Numbered from the stretch's first letter, positions 35,301-48,449 are shown. The stretch: DNA of 64,000 nucleotides from Hofstenia miamia (GCA_900660155.1 CABFPE010000147.1:446343-510342); one strand, 5' to 3'. Numbers and translations: made by a program. Notes: generated by a model from the sequence alone, not told the origin.

Positions 35301-35877
35301 GACCAATATTGGTGACATTGACAATATTATTGACAGATCCTTCTATAATTTAATTGATTGTATGACTCGATATTCAGTATTAAAGATGTAATTGTATAAA
35401 TATTAGTATCCTTGTAGCAAGTCTTCTAGTTTTTCTTTTACAATTCTATGGACTTTATATGTTGGATATTGATTTTGCTTTAATGTATTCATAATTATCA
35501 GCCGATGTATCAGACATTTTATCATATATTTTTTGAATGTAAATGATACATTTTAAAGTTAGTTAATTACTAAATGTATATCCGTTGGCTTATTGTAACA
35601 TGATGATAAATTTGTTTTTTTTCTTTCAATGTAAACATTACGGAAAGTCAATCTTTTTTTGCTTTCTTCCACGATATTAAATTGACTTGCAGAATTTAAA
35701 GAATTCAAGGTAGTATGTGTTTAACATTATATTCGGACATAACCAGTATAGTAATCAAGTTTACTCATTATCTTAGTAGCATTCATTTTATGTTCAAATA
35801 TCGAAGTATAAATATTATTGTCGGTCCAAGGCAATTACCCAATGCAACAGGTTGCTTGTAAATAAGTTTCCTTAAGG

Positions 35878-36010
35878 TGCGTTGAGACGAGCATCTTTTT
35901 GATGTATGCTTTTTGATGCATCTATCAAAATTTGGGAGCGTTCAGACGAGTGCCTTTTTGATGTACATCAATTTGATGAAATTGCGCGTTCAGACGAGCA
36001 TTATTTTGAA
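35878..36010. repeat. Three-unit degenerate tandem repeat
   Basis: GTGCGTTGAGACGAGCATCT, AGCGTTCAGACGAGTGCCTT and GCGCGTTCAGACGAGCATTA start units about 50-60 bp apart, each followed by TTTTGATG- or TTTTGAAG-like text. GYGCGTTCAGACGAGC is a type of motif often seen at MITE ends, but no boundary is clear. Confidence 0.55.
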
Positions 36011-36019
36011 GCACGGCCA

Positions 36020-37780
36020 CTTGTTTATTCATCAATTAAGTTTAATAAGAATTGTGTTTTTCTATCACTGGGAAAATTATAATCAACGCCTCAATTATTG
36101 ATTCAAAACATTAAAATCAAAAACGAATTTGTTTGGATGTTTAATTCTATAGATATTGTTCTATAATATTGCCAAGATAAGTAGTTAATTACTGATTTTC
36201 TTCAGAAAATTCTATTAATAATACAGTTACAATTATATGGTTGTTTACCCATCATGACATCAATGTCATGATTGATATTCTTAAGGACAGGATTGACTTA
36301 AATTTCCTAAACTATGTCTCATTTGAGCACAGAAGTAAATTTCGTTGCCCTCTTTAAAATTAAAGCCGTTAAAAAATTCAAATGTGAAGTGTGATATTTT
36401 AACAGAATCTGCAGCATTTGTAACTTTTTAATTCTTAAGTACAAATTTAACTTCTTTGGGATGCCAAAGATTCTGAAAATAACATCTTTGGATTTTTGAA
36501 AGGCTACTTTTTGTCTGAATACCAAAGTTATGGATGCAAAATATTTTTGCTATGGTTTTGCTCGGATTATCAAAAATTCGTTAATTTTTGTATTACTTGA
36601 AGTAGTTTAATAAAGCCTTGAAGTAGTAGTAGTAGTAACCAGAGACACCCCCTTCTGCAGCAACCTCAAAAAATAAACTAATATTACGAAATATAGATTT
36701 CTAGTAAAGGTCTGTTCTATATTATTAAGGATGACATCCCAACTAGAAGTTACAATATTCAATAATACCGGTAGCAACTCTGAAAGCGTCAATTAAACTG
36801 AACAAAATTACTATAAACATTATCATTATTGTAAAATTAGATAATACTCCAATTGAATCCGAGTATTTCTTTTTAGAATATTTTTATTATATTATTGATT
36901 TGCTTAAATTAATGCATTAATGAATGAGTTTCATATCCGTTTTTCATATAAGGCTTATATGATAGGAAGAAAATTTTTGCAGATTTTGGGGTATTTCTTC
37001 TTATCATATCGTGTAATACTGATAACAATCCTAAAGAGTAGTCAGCATGTTTAATGTAATGAAACGTCGAGTGTTTAAAAACTAATGCTCAATTTCCTGT
37101 ACTTCATTCACAGGATAATTACCATTTAATTTGGATAGAAACAAAAAAATTGATTAAAAATTGGTGCGTAATACATAGCATGGGTCCACAGGAAACAATT
37201 TTATTATTCCTAGTCCCTTAAAATTTAGTACTGTCCGGTCACACGGCATCCTTTTATTTTGGCTAGTTTCATAACGAAATAGATATGCGTAGCCTTCCCT
37301 TAAAAAATAATGAACTCACACACACACATCCACACATGTTAGAAAAAAGCATTAGAAAACTATAATTACTTCAAGTCAATTACAGACAAAAGATTAAGGT
37401 AAAATCTAAAATTAAATTAAATTCATTGCTCCATGTGCAATGTGCTCGATACATTATATTTCCCATTGTTGAACATTCATTTCAATTTTTGTTTTCCATG
37501 AAATAAGTAAAATAGATATTGCGGACAATGTTTGTTGCAAGAGTCTTATATATTTTTCATCCTTCATCTTAAAAGAATCATCACACCTTTTCACAGAAAC
37601 CAGTTTTAAAGAAACGCAATAAAACCCATAAAGAGATATACCATACCTTCCTGCAGTTAAAATTAGTGATTAATAAACTTATTTTCAATAAACCTGTTGT
37701 TGTTTATGCTGAAGATCTGTATTTTAGAAAGTATACTTCAATATGTCCAAATTTAAATACACTTATCTTAAATTGATTGA
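36020..37780. other. Non-coding AT-rich interval
   Basis: No gene or element is recognised. A short (TAG)n run occurs near 36626 and a (CA)n run near 37318. Confidence 0.4.
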
Positions 37781-37787
37781 GTAATGT

Positions 37788-38262
37788 TGATTGGTAACCA
37801 AGTTTTAATTATTGTAGTTTATTTGTAACCAAGATTGATCATTTGTAACTTAGATTATATTTGTAACGTTGATTTTTTGAATCAAAATATTTAATTTCTT
37901 TTTTTAATTGTGTAATTGTTCGATTTCAAATTCCTTAGTATATAAATTGAAGCATTTAGACTTGTTAACATAGGTTTTCTGTGTTTATTGAACTTCAAGT
38001 TTTCTTGACAGATAACACCAAGAATAACCGTATGTGGACATGTGGAATGACAAATTTGAATACAAATGGCAAGGTTTTAAATTTTATAATACCTATCCTA
38101 AATTCGCCATAGCCCAAGCTAGTAATTGTAATTATTTTTGTAAATATTTTTGTATGTGATTTGTTCCTTTTTTATTGTTGACGCTATTTAGAGTTGTAAA
38201 CAGTATTTTATATTGTAAAAAGCAACTCTAAATATAGATTTCATTTCATTTCAAATTTGTAG
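37788..38262. repeat. Repetitive segment with LINE-like ATTTC tail
   Basis: Four degenerate TTTGTAACCAAGATTG-like units lie at about 37790-37880. Further right, GCAACTCTAAATATAGATTT is followed by CATTTCATTTC, which looks like the 3' tail of a CR1/L2-type LINE. No coding part is recognisable. Confidence 0.35.
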
Positions 38263-38524
38263 ACATTTGCAATGACTAAATTTGCATATAGAAAAATTTA
38301 TCAACATGGTTTTCTAATCGTTAACGCCTAAACCAAATTTTTCTGCCTATAAATATATTAAAGGTTCTTTATTCTTGAATGCCAATTTCTAATCTAAATC
38401 TGGTTGTTTATAACAGGGTATGCCAGCAGTTGAATAGCCAGGGTATTTCTTCACCATAAAACTGAGATTTTGAGGATCTTAGCGCGTCACTTAAAATTGA
38501 GTACAGCTGTTCCCTGGGAGAATT

Positions 38525-39854
38525 CTAACGTAATCTCAATCGAGTTGCATGTGATTCCCTTATAAAAATTTCATTGTTGTGAACCATCTTTTGCGAAGAA
38601 ATACAATCAGATGCATATGTAAAATAATTATACGTTAATGCTGTGCTTTCTTGATCTAAATTTGCAATTGCCTTTAAAAAATGTAGTAAGTTTAATCCTT
38701 CAATGTTATTATCCAAAGCTTGCATACATGACGTTGAAATGTTACATGGCACACATTTGCAAATACACCTTATTGTATGCAAAACTTCAGTAGAATTAAA
38801 ATATTTGCGTATCATTTTTTCAAATATTCTAGTTGACATTGAGGTAAGACTAATACTCGTAATTTTGTTATATTTCTTCCTATTTTTAACTTTAGAAATT
38901 GGTCGTGTTTGCTAGCTTGTATCAAAGGAAAAATATTCTTACCGAAAATGATAAATCTGTAACATGTCAAAGTAATTTCTGTAAATCCAATACAGTACGC
39001 CGTGAGAACCATCCGCCGATTTTTTTACACTGCCGTAAGTGACAAGATATTACATTAAGTGATATATTTGATGCAGGCTGACTTAGCAAATCAAAGGACG
39101 GTGTAAAATTTAGGATTATAGTAACATTGTCGTTACTAGCGGCTAGAGTTTTATGTAAGTTATCACAATCAAGGCTATCCATATCATTTTCCTACAGGAA
39201 AAGTTTCTGTTGGATGTCCTTTTATCACTACCAGAACTTATTTTTCCATATTGGTTATCTCAAATTTCCTATTTTTTCTGATATGAATTCTTCTTTGATA
39301 TATAGCTGTTTGTATTCAGCTTTTTGTATTGAACACATTCAATACTATATATTTTTTTTCAGTCTTTATATAAACTGTTAACCATTCTTGCATAGCAAAT
39401 GCAAGTATACAAATTTTGCGTACACTTACTATATATCAAAATTTATAATCTACAAGGCCTTCTTTATGCACAGCAAATTGTTTGGATATTTTTTGACTTT
39501 GGGAGTATAGTATTTTGTAATTGAGCATGAGTATACACTGTACACAGCGTATTACTCGTGACCATGAAGTGAATACCTGCTAGTGCTATATTATACTATA
39601 TTGTTAACCCTACATTATTGTGAAAAACAATGCTATCAAAGAATAGTAATACTAATTAATACATCATTGTTAATTTTTTTTCGACATACGCATAGTAAAA
39701 TTCTGTTTTTATGAATACACACTTCACATGTATTTAAAAGACTTTTAATTTCTCTAAATAGATAATCAATAATCAAATGTTCATTTAAAGTCTGGATTTT
39801 CAAAATACGCGGAATATAGGAATAATACAAACAATTTTTAATTTCTTTTATGCA
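38525..39854 (-). CDS. Unrecognised host gene, three 3' exons (possible frame slip)
   Basis: Three phase-compatible exons read on the minus strand. Exon 39854-39690 (55 codons, CIKEIKNCLYYSYIPRILKI to HKNRILLC) ends at donor GTATGT. Exon 39191-38943 follows acceptor CCTGTAG (ENDMDSLDCDNLHKTLAAS, NISLNVISCHLRQCKK, then in another frame SADGSHGVLYWIYRNYFDML) and ends at donor GTAAGA. Exon 38849-38525 follows a 93-base intron (LTSMSTRIFEKMIRKYFNST ... SHATRLRLR, stop). The middle exon needs a one-base slip at the A7 run near 39026-39020; this may be a sequencing error or mark a pseudogene. Composition is that of an ordinary soluble, Leu/Ile- and Cys-containing helical protein. I do not recognise the family. 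Earlier exons may lie further right. Confidence 0.5.
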
Positions 39855-40240
39855 CTTAAGAAATATATATTGAACCAATAAATTGTCTCAAATATAAACA
39901 TGTTGCAATATACAAGTATTTCAAAGCCAAAAACATCAGTTTACTGAATTTAAAAGAATTGACCAGTAAATTGTACTCGCCCACGCAGGAGTAGTGTAAC
40001 ACTTAGAATTTAAGCAATATGAGAGCCCAAATTCATCATATTTAAAATTTCAAACTATTATAAATCTAAGAATCCATTCACTTTTAATACGTATTAACAC
40101 CAAATGGTTCATTTAATACCAAAATCTATTTTATATGCCAAAAGTATATTAATTCAAACTTCATAAAATTAATAAGCAATCTACAGCTAAAGATACAAAT
40201 TAGATCAATAAATACACGAAATAGAAATGAAGAGTTACAG

Positions 40241-40746
40241 TTATGTCTGATCACCCAAATTCTCAATCTTATTAAAAAGGCTGTCCACGTCGTCAATTTT
40301 ACTATAAAGCTTTTTTTCACAAAGCTCCAAATAAGCCTTCATTTCTTCAGTACTCATTGATCCATTGGAAATCTGCTCATGTATGTCAGCGAAAATGTCG
40401 TCTGAATGATGCTGATGCAGTTTTTCTTTAAGGACTTCACTGTTAGGAGAGGATTTATTATGGCTGGTAGGTTTGTTTTGATATCGAGAATTGGGTTTGG
40501 ACAGCCGCTTTGAATTTTTCTCATTGAAATAACCCTGATATTTCGAATTTATAAATTCTATTGGGCCGTTTAGAACATCCGCATTCCTATCAGACGAGGA
40601 GCATTCTTTACTGCTGTTACCAAACACAAAATGTTTGCTATTGTGGGAGAAAGAGCTGAAATCCTGCTGCATCTGGAAAGGTTCTTCTGAATGAGCAACA
40701 TGAGTGGGTGAAGCCAACGTGTTATCGGAACAATTAGGGCTTTCAG
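40241..40746 (-). CDS. Terminal exon of an unrecognised host gene
   Basis: The exon follows a good acceptor (TTGTTTTGTCTAG) and runs 168 codons to a TAA at 40243-40241. Its start, two bases then GAA AGC CCT, is in phase with a donor-ended candidate exon at 46938-46889. The first two thirds are Ser/Asn/His-rich and probably disordered (SSFSHNSKHFVFGNSSKECS). The last 60 residues are acidic and helical (HHSDDIFADIHEQISNGSMS, TEEMKAYLELCEKKLYSKID, DVDSLFNKIENLGDQT), which looks like a conserved C-terminal helix or short coiled coil. Mixed codon use and higher GC than the flanks support real coding. I know no family for it. Confidence 0.62.
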
Positions 40747-40749
40747 CTA

Positions 40750-42447
40750 GACAAAACAAATTAAAACGTGGAAGTAATAAAGCACAAACATCATTAAACC
40801 GCTTAATTTAAGCTGATACCTGGATTTTACCATTTACACTTTTCAACAATATTTTGCCAGTCATGTTCTTTCAGTGCATATCTGACTTAAACTTTATCAA
40901 TATGCAAATTTAAGCAAAAGATGACTACACTTAAACTCAAATAGTCATTGACACATACATTAATCACTTGCAAGTGCATAAAATCATTAGAAATTTACAA
41001 AAGTTCTTAAGGATTGTAGAATAATTGCTTGCAAATATTCATTAATAAAATTACAAATACTTCAACAACTTAATGATTACCTTTAAGTCAATTTTTATCC
41101 TTAACAAATCGTGTACTCCAATTTTGTTTTATAATTGTCAGGGTGATTTTTTTTACATAAACATTTAGCATTTTGATCACAAAAATTGACAAAAAGCAGA
41201 AATTTTGCCCTAATGATGAAATTAAGGCGACTTCAAATTAAGTACGTATTGCTTAAAAGGTGTTATACAGTACTGTTTCAATTGACAAAACATAATGCTA
41301 AAAGTTTGCGGAGCTGTGAAAAACATCATTCAATGAAGGCATTGGAATATCTAATTTATCTTGAATTCAAAGTTGGATAAGGATTTTCACAAAAAAAATA
41401 TAAAAGTATTTTGACTTAAAAAATGTTTTTGATTTCTTTGACAAACATACTAAAAAAAGAATAACACAATTCGAATTTTTTTCAGGTCTAAACAAAATTT
41501 GCACCAAAAACACATTTTGACTCTTTACTTTTATGTACCTAATAATAGTATTGCAAAAATATATCCATACAAAATTTAAATTAATGACAGAAATTATAGT
41601 AGAAAAGAAAGAAAATCACTGACCTATGTCAAGTAACTATTGGCTAAAATTTACAATATTTTCAGAAACTAGTAGTTTAATATGCACCTATCGATTCAAT
41701 TATAGAAAAACTTACAAATAAATGGTATATATTTTCATCATTGTTAAAATTTCATCGCTTTAAAAAAGTAGGCCATTAGCAATTAAAGGGTATCGCCCTA
41801 ATAATGTGATGCACTCTAGAAAAGGCCGAAGATATTTGCCAATAATGCTGAAACTTACTCAACTAATGCGATTAATTGTATTGACTTACTCCAAAATTTC
41901 AATGAAAAAACTACCAAATCTCAAGCTAGGTAATAGGTCAACGGTGAATAACGTTGGACCAAACAATCGAATAGTAGGGTTGGCGGTATACAGAAAAAAT
42001 CACCGAAACCGCGATTTTCACTCAAAACCGAAACCGAACCGAGAGAAAAAACGAAAACTGAGTTTTCGGTCTTCAGAAGAAACACTAACCTAAAATAATA
42101 TTTCCAAGAAACAATACAATCTTCTTGGAGCAAGCATCAAAATGCTTGTAAACTTGATGAATCATTTTGTCTTACGTGATTAAAAAATTAACTTAAAGTT
42201 ATGAAAATATCTTAGTACGGTATTTATCTCTTAAATAACATTTTACTAATATCGATAGTAGTTAGCTAAAAAACCGAGACAACGAATTTTTTGGAAACGA
42301 CCAAGCGATATTTAATTGTGCTCTAGATCGCGACAAACCGATTTCTAGTCGACCAAGTATTTGATCCTAATGTATTTAAAGATAGATAATAAAGGTATCA
42401 ATCCAAGTTATGTCTTGAAAGTAATTCTAATAACAAATAACCATAGA
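40750..42447. other. Intronic interval with a hAT-like end
   Basis: This lies inside the proposed large intron of the gene ending at 40241. At about 41976-42080 a block GGGTTGGCGGTATACAGAAA followed by ACCGAAACC and AAACCGAACC repeats looks like one end of a hAT-type MITE; the other end was not found. The rest is AT-rich and featureless. Confidence 0.4.
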
Positions 42448-42451
42448 TTAA

Positions 42452-44987
42452 CACTAGAAAGACCGTGATGTCATTTTTGATACCAATCAATATACAAATG
42501 CGTATAAATGCTGCTATTTGCATTGAATAGCAGATTCCTCCCGTGATATTTTCTACATTAATACTCTTAATCTGACAAAAGTGTTAGCAATCAAATAGCA
42601 TTTTTCCTAGAAAGACCACGGTATCAAATATGATACCATAGTAATTTTCGCACCAGTTTGCATTGATAAATTATTTCAATTATAATTAGATTCCACATAT
42701 ACTTAAGATTTCATTATTTTTTTTGAAGCTTTTGGTTGTTTACAACAGAGCATATTTCTATGCCATCGTAGGAGGACGTCAAGGAAAGCTGTTTCCAATC
42801 TTATTGGTACAGCTGCAGCGTTCGATTGTAGTAAGAAAATTTAAAATTTGACAAATTTTTAAATTTGCAGCATTCGATTGTGGTAAAAAATGTCATAAAC
42901 CATTTGAATTCATTTATTCGCATCTTGAACTATTTTAAAAGTTTGTGTACGCACGTGAACCAAACAATCATGCAACTTGCCTTCTGATGAATCCGGTACT
43001 GATTTAGACTGTGATAATGAAGGGGATGACTTTGACGCTGATCATACCAAATGGTGATATGATTCTGACCAATCTGATGTATCATATGAAGACGATAGTA
43101 CACCTACGTCATCTCCCTCCAATTAATAATTTGTTGGTAAGGATGGTATCCATTGGACTAAATTATTACATTCAGTTCCATTGCCAGGTCGATTACCAGC
43201 ATCTAATATTTTTTGCGCCACACCTGGAATAATCAACAACGTTATCTGATCATCAATAAAAACTCCTTATGACTCATGGAAGTGTATTATTGACGAGCGC
43301 ATGATTCGTCATGTTCATCGTTGTATAACTGCACATACTCAAGCTGAAAGTGATAATTTTGAATTTAGCATGGACGAGTTAGAAAAATTCATTTCTTTGC
43401 AAAATGGCGTGGTATTTATGGTGAGGGCCATCCAGTGTCATTCTTGTGGGATAAGGTGTATGGTCCTCCGATCTTTAGACAAACCATGTCAAGGAAAAAA
43501 TTCAAGGAAGCGCTACATAATCTTCGCTTTGATATCAAATCTACAAGGAGAGTGAGGCTCATTGAAAACAAATTTGCACATATCTCCGAATTGTTTGAAA
43601 TGTTCTGGAGCAATTGTGCTTCAAAATATAGGCCTGAAATGCGATTGACAATTGATGAGCAACTTTTACCTCTAAAGACTTGGTGCTCGCTAATCATGTA
43701 TATGCCTGGAAAACCTGATAAGTATGGGCTCAAATTCTGGGTCATGACAGAGGTCAAATCCAAGTACGTTGTAAACATACTATCTTACATTGGAGCCCAA
43801 GAAAAATTCAATTGAAATGGCAAACCATTAGCAGAAGATGTTGTTCGTTTGGTTCAACCAATTCATGGATACAATATCTGTAGTCAAAATTTTTTTCTTT
43901 ATTTCTTGCACGTTATCTGAAATTAGTGAACATTTCTATAGTCGGCACGATGCGCAAAAACAGACGCGAACTTTTTGACATGACATCAGCAAATCTTCCT
44001 CTCTACCATTCAAAATTTCACTGGCAAACAGAAGCTGCAGTCATGTTTGTTCCGTATCAGTGCAAACCCAAGAAATGTGTCGGCCTTCTTAGCGCAATGC
44101 ATCAAGCAGTCTCTTGTGCGTCGGGTGGAAAGCAAAACCACATGTAGTGGATTTCTACAATGCCAACAAGGTTGGTGTAGACGTTTTTGATCGAATGTCT
44201 TGCAAATTTTCAGTCCATCTGCTTCTCGTCGGTAACCATTGCTGTGTGGGCAAAAATTTCTGGACATAGCTGGGATCAAAAGCTGGATCTTGTATAGAAA
44301 AGCCACCAATTCTTCGATATTTTGACGATCTTTCATTCTGGAACTTATTGATGAAATGCGGAAAGTCTCTTCTGATCGATCATACATGTGCTGCATTAAA
44401 TTTGAATATTCCTCATTCGCCAACAAATGTCCCATATCATCCAGTTCGGAAGCGAAGAAAATGTCAACAGCAAGGATGCCGAAACGGTACGTACAACCAA
44501 TGCAGATCTTGTGGAAAGTTGGCATGTGGAAAATGTTCCTCCAAAGAAAAGATTGCAACTGTTCTGTGCATTTCATACAGCTCTGCCTAATGTGGTTTTG
44601 ACTGGGTTTCCTTCAATAGGGTCTATATGTACGACCTATTTGTAAAATGTATCACCGCATATTGTAATTTGGGCCATATAAATGATAGCTTTCTACAAAT
44701 TCTTCTATTTTTTAATATACGATTTTCGCTTAAGATTGGGCCTATTTTCAAACGCTTCTAAGTATGGAAATTACTGGATATTCTGACTTTATGGGCTTAG
44801 AACGTTGACCAAAAGCATGTACCTAACACCTATAAAGCTATACTCTGTATTGTTTCTATATAGGTATTACTTGCGCTTGTTAAATATGTTGGTAATAATA
44901 TGTTTGGAGATCAAATGACATTTTTCTCAAATGACATTTTTGATATCATGGTCTTTCTAGGTTCCTGCTCCATCGGTCTTTCTAGTG
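42452..44987 (+). mobile_element. piggyBac transposon with mutated transposase
   Basis: TTAA sites flank it (42448-42451 and 44988-44991). The ends are CACTAGAAAGACCG and its complement. Second inverted repeats lie inside (CCTAGAAAGACCACGGTATC near 42608, and its complement ending near 44961). The transposase is in several frames: an acidic start near 42970-43120; DELEKFISLQ (43380); LWDKVYGPPIFRQTMSRKKF, LTIDEQLLPLKTWCSLIMYM and PGKPDKYGLKFWVMTEVKS (43435-43810); VGTMRKNRRELFDM (43930); VGVDVFDRMS (44170); and a C-terminal cysteine domain CRSCGKLACGKCSS (44510). The first catalytic aspartate (IDEQ) and the GVDVFDRM aspartates are present. The second catalytic position reads CSQNFF where the family has a DNFF-type motif. 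Frame changes and stops make it inactive. It lies in the proposed intron of the gene ending at 40241. Confidence 0.92.
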
Positions 44988-44991
44988 TTAA

Positions 44992-46888
44992 GGTGTAGAC
45001 TGATACTAAAGTTGAAATTGAAAATTAGGAAACACAGAGACAATATCTAAGAAGAAACCATTGTGTTGATATTGTTTTTCTCCAGAAAATTAATTTATCA
45101 TTAACAACAAGAGTTGAATCAACAAAATACAAACATCGATGAGGATTTAGTTCAAAAGAGATAATCGCATCATTGAAGAGCGAACACTAATAAACAAGGT
45201 CAATGTATGAATTAGAATTATGGAGAGTAAATGATTTTTGCCAAGGTTTCAACAAAAGATCAACGAGAAACTAGAAAGCTTCGGAATTCAAGTGCGAAAT
45301 TTTATCAAACTCCGCTAAGCCTATGTTTGATAGAATCATTTTGAAGGTGAAATGCGAAACCCTGCCATGTCGAAAATAGTATTAAGATCATTTCTGCTTT
45401 TCTCTACAAAATAGGATCAAATACGGCACATATTTTGCTGACATGGTCTCGTAAGTTCAACGGTGCTCACGAAAATCAAGAAGTCTCTCATTCTTTGATT
45501 CATTAGGATAATGCAAAAAGGCAAATTTCCTAAGACCATTATACATTTGGTTTGTGTAATGGTAACACAAATTCCCTATTCTTCATAAATTGCGCATGCA
45601 GACTGATTTTTATTTTGAAAAACGGAATAAATTGCATTTAACATATATTTGTTAACGCAATTTTTGCATGTTTCTGTTTTACGTAATAATGCAATTTTGA
45701 TCTACAATTCCAATATTTCTTAGGAAAATCGAAAAAAATGTGTTAATTTTAATACAAAAAATCCAGATGTCCAAGATCTTTTGTCAGAAAGGACAGATGG
45801 ACAACAACGAAGAAATGTGTACCAATTGTAAGCGCACATGTGAAAATGCTATTCTTAATAATGAAGTAACTACTATAACGTCAACGCCAATCTTTTACCA
45901 TGGAACATTTTAAATTATGATACTTTTTTGGCAATGACAACTAATGTTTAAAACATATTTTTGGTTTTATGAGAATGTCCGAGATTAATCTTTACATAAT
46001 TTTACAGACTTTTAATCAAAAAATTCCGCATACTGACGATGACTTAATACCAGCATTTAGGAAATAATGAAATGTAGAGAAGTTAGACTTATCTACAAAT
46101 ATTCCAAAAACATAAAGCATATGCTGATTATGAAATCATAGAAAACACTTGAATAACAAATTTCATTAAAAACCAAAAGATTTCAAAATACTTAAAATGA
46201 TGTGTTTTGGAAAATAATGTGAGGACAGCGTAAAAAAGAGAAGAGCAGCATGAACAAAAAATCCATTAAGATTGAAGTTTATCAAGAGAGGAGTCAGCAG
46301 TTGAATAGATAATGTATACAAGTGTGATAAAACAGGATGTTAAAGATTAAGGCAGCACAAAATCGACGACAATTCTTGATGGAAACTATTGATAGATGCA
46401 CTAGTTTACCCTACACGGAGAAGTTAGAAAGAAAAATACAATTTTCTAATCTTTGTAGTTGAAAACAATTGTTCAACGACAACTCAAAATGCCGAACATA
46501 GTCAAATACAACGCCAAAAATATTTTTAGATATTTTGGATCTGATCGAATCCATAAACACATAGTGAGATATAAAAGAATGACAAATCCTAATATCAATT
46601 TATAAGTAAATTGCATATATTTCTAATGAATTCAATGACCAAAATGAAACAACTACATACGAGTTTGAGACACAGAGACATTTCTTGAACCGTCCGAAGA
46701 GCCTAAATGTAGCGTATCAATATATATCAATTGAGTGCTTGCAACATATAGCAAATATTGCACAATGAAACAATTTTCCACATTACACAAGCGTATAAAA
46801 CATACACTATCACGTTTTCAAATACTTTATTAAAAAAGATACATTTTCGGAAATTAAAAAAAACAAGAATCAAAAAGTAAAAACTTAC
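44992..46888. other. Non-coding intronic interval
   Basis: AT-rich sequence with no recognisable element or exon. CpG density is ordinary. Confidence 0.4.
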
Positions 46889-47595
46889 AAGTAACTGTCA
46901 ATTTCAAATCTCTAGGGAACTTCTCTGCTAGATCGTCTCTAAAGCAAACTTAACGAATATTTCGTAAAAAGAATGCATACATTTCGTCATTTGTATTCCA
47001 ATTTGAATTTGAATGTGATGAAATAAAGTCGCTTTTCTAAAATAAACACAATTGTAGGGGTATTAAAAGTATTTAAAAAATGATGGACAGAAATATTCAT
47101 AAGAAAGTGCATAAATAAATTAAAAATATACGATTTCCAAGCAAATTTTCCTAACGCATAGCATATGCTGTTGATAAAATTAATATCACTTTTGCAATTT
47201 AGGAAATTTTCAAAAAAGTGCAAATTAGAATCCGAATCGAAGTGCTTTCATTGCTTTTTGTATAAAAAGTATGGAATTGATCAAATATATACGTGATAAA
47301 CATTTCGATGGCTATCATCGACTCGGTCACAGTACATTTTTCCATCCGAGTAGAAATCACCAGAGTAATGTTCACGCCGTTGCATCTAAAAAATATAACA
47401 TAATATAAATAATAAGAAAATGCTGCTGATTTGCAGTAAACTAAAAGCAAAGTAAAGGAATGTGCAGGCTATGCTATTCTCAATTACAAAAAACAATAAA
47501 AATTATAATATTTACATGATGGCGGTATCCTGGACGGCGTTCACGAGAAAAGTACGTTTGGTGACGATTAGTTCCTTCACTGCCTGACATAGAAA
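46889..47595 (-). CDS. Three candidate upstream exons of the gene ending at 40241
   Basis: On the minus strand three short segments have good splice borders: 47595-47516 (acceptor TTTTAG, donor GTAAAT), 47385-47293 (acceptor TTTTTTAG, donor GTATAT) and 46938-46889 (acceptor GCTTTAG, donor GTAAGT). One frame runs open through all three: KELIVTKRTFLVNAVQDTAI, NGVNITLVISTRMEKCTVTE, MIAIEMFIT, DDLAEKFPRDLKLTVT. It leaves one base that fits the 40746 exon. A second frame is also open in the first two exons and reads as a polar, basic peptide (SGSEGTNRHQTYFSRERRPG, REHYSGDFYSDGKMYCDR), ending RRSSREVP at a stop in the third. I favour the first because it continues to the 40.7-kb exon, but the second is not excluded. 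No family is recognised. Confidence 0.45.
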
Positions 47596-47599
47596 CTAA

Positions 47600-48449
47600 A
47601 AATGGACTATTATAAGATTTAGGAAATAACTGCTACGAATTAAATACAGAAGCCCGCGAAAAACACTAAAAAGTTTGATGTGTCCCAACAAGTACTGTAG
47701 CCAACATTGCATGGCAACACTGTTCTCTTTCTGCGGTTATAAATATGACTAGTCTTGTCTAGCAATACCAAATTCTTAGAATTTTAAACAATCATAGCTA
47801 TGTTGGAGCTGTTATGTAAAAATACCATTTTGAAGTAGTTCGCTTGCAATGTGTTATCATCATTACATCCTTTTTTACAAAAGAGCAACTGTTCATCATT
47901 AAGCAAGCCCATACAAGGGCAAAATGAAAATGTCTGTTATCGCCAAATATTTCTGTGATTACTTGTTTTTCTTGGGGTTCGGAACAGCCAAGACCGGTGC
48001 TGAGCAGACCTTTTCTTGCTTCACATTTCCATGGATAGTCTTACAGTGAATATGAGACATAGAATTGGTACAAAGCCGAATCTCCAAACTAAATCCCATG
48101 AAGAACGACCGGCCTATTTGGCAGATCTCAATTCCATATAGTAAAACTTGCTGAATTTAGAAACTAGGGTCAGTACTGAGATATTCAATAGTATTGTAAT
48201 ACATAATATAAATCGTTCATTGTTTCCGGGATCCGCAGATGATCCGAACAACTAACAACAGTGCTGCACTATATTTTGATATTCTTTAAACGAACCAGCT
48301 CGGGTATGTCGTCGCAATCTTACTTGCTCTCATGTTAAAAACTGCAATGCTTTAATGTTTGCTTAATAAATCCGCGTTCTTTGAATATGACTTTTGCTAT
48401 TATGAACTTGTTATCATATGAGGTTAATATCTTAGCATCTGCAACATAG
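47600..48449. other. Unassigned interval
   Basis: Possible coding traces on the plus strand near 47985-48130 (AKTGAEQTFSCF-like) faintly recall hAT C-terminal text but are too weak to call. No RNA or gene is seen. Confidence 0.3.

Noticed and set aside
47985-48130. hAT transposase C-terminus on the plus strand
   Set aside because: Only a short GAEQTFSCF-like string; flanking frame lacks the other hAT motifs.
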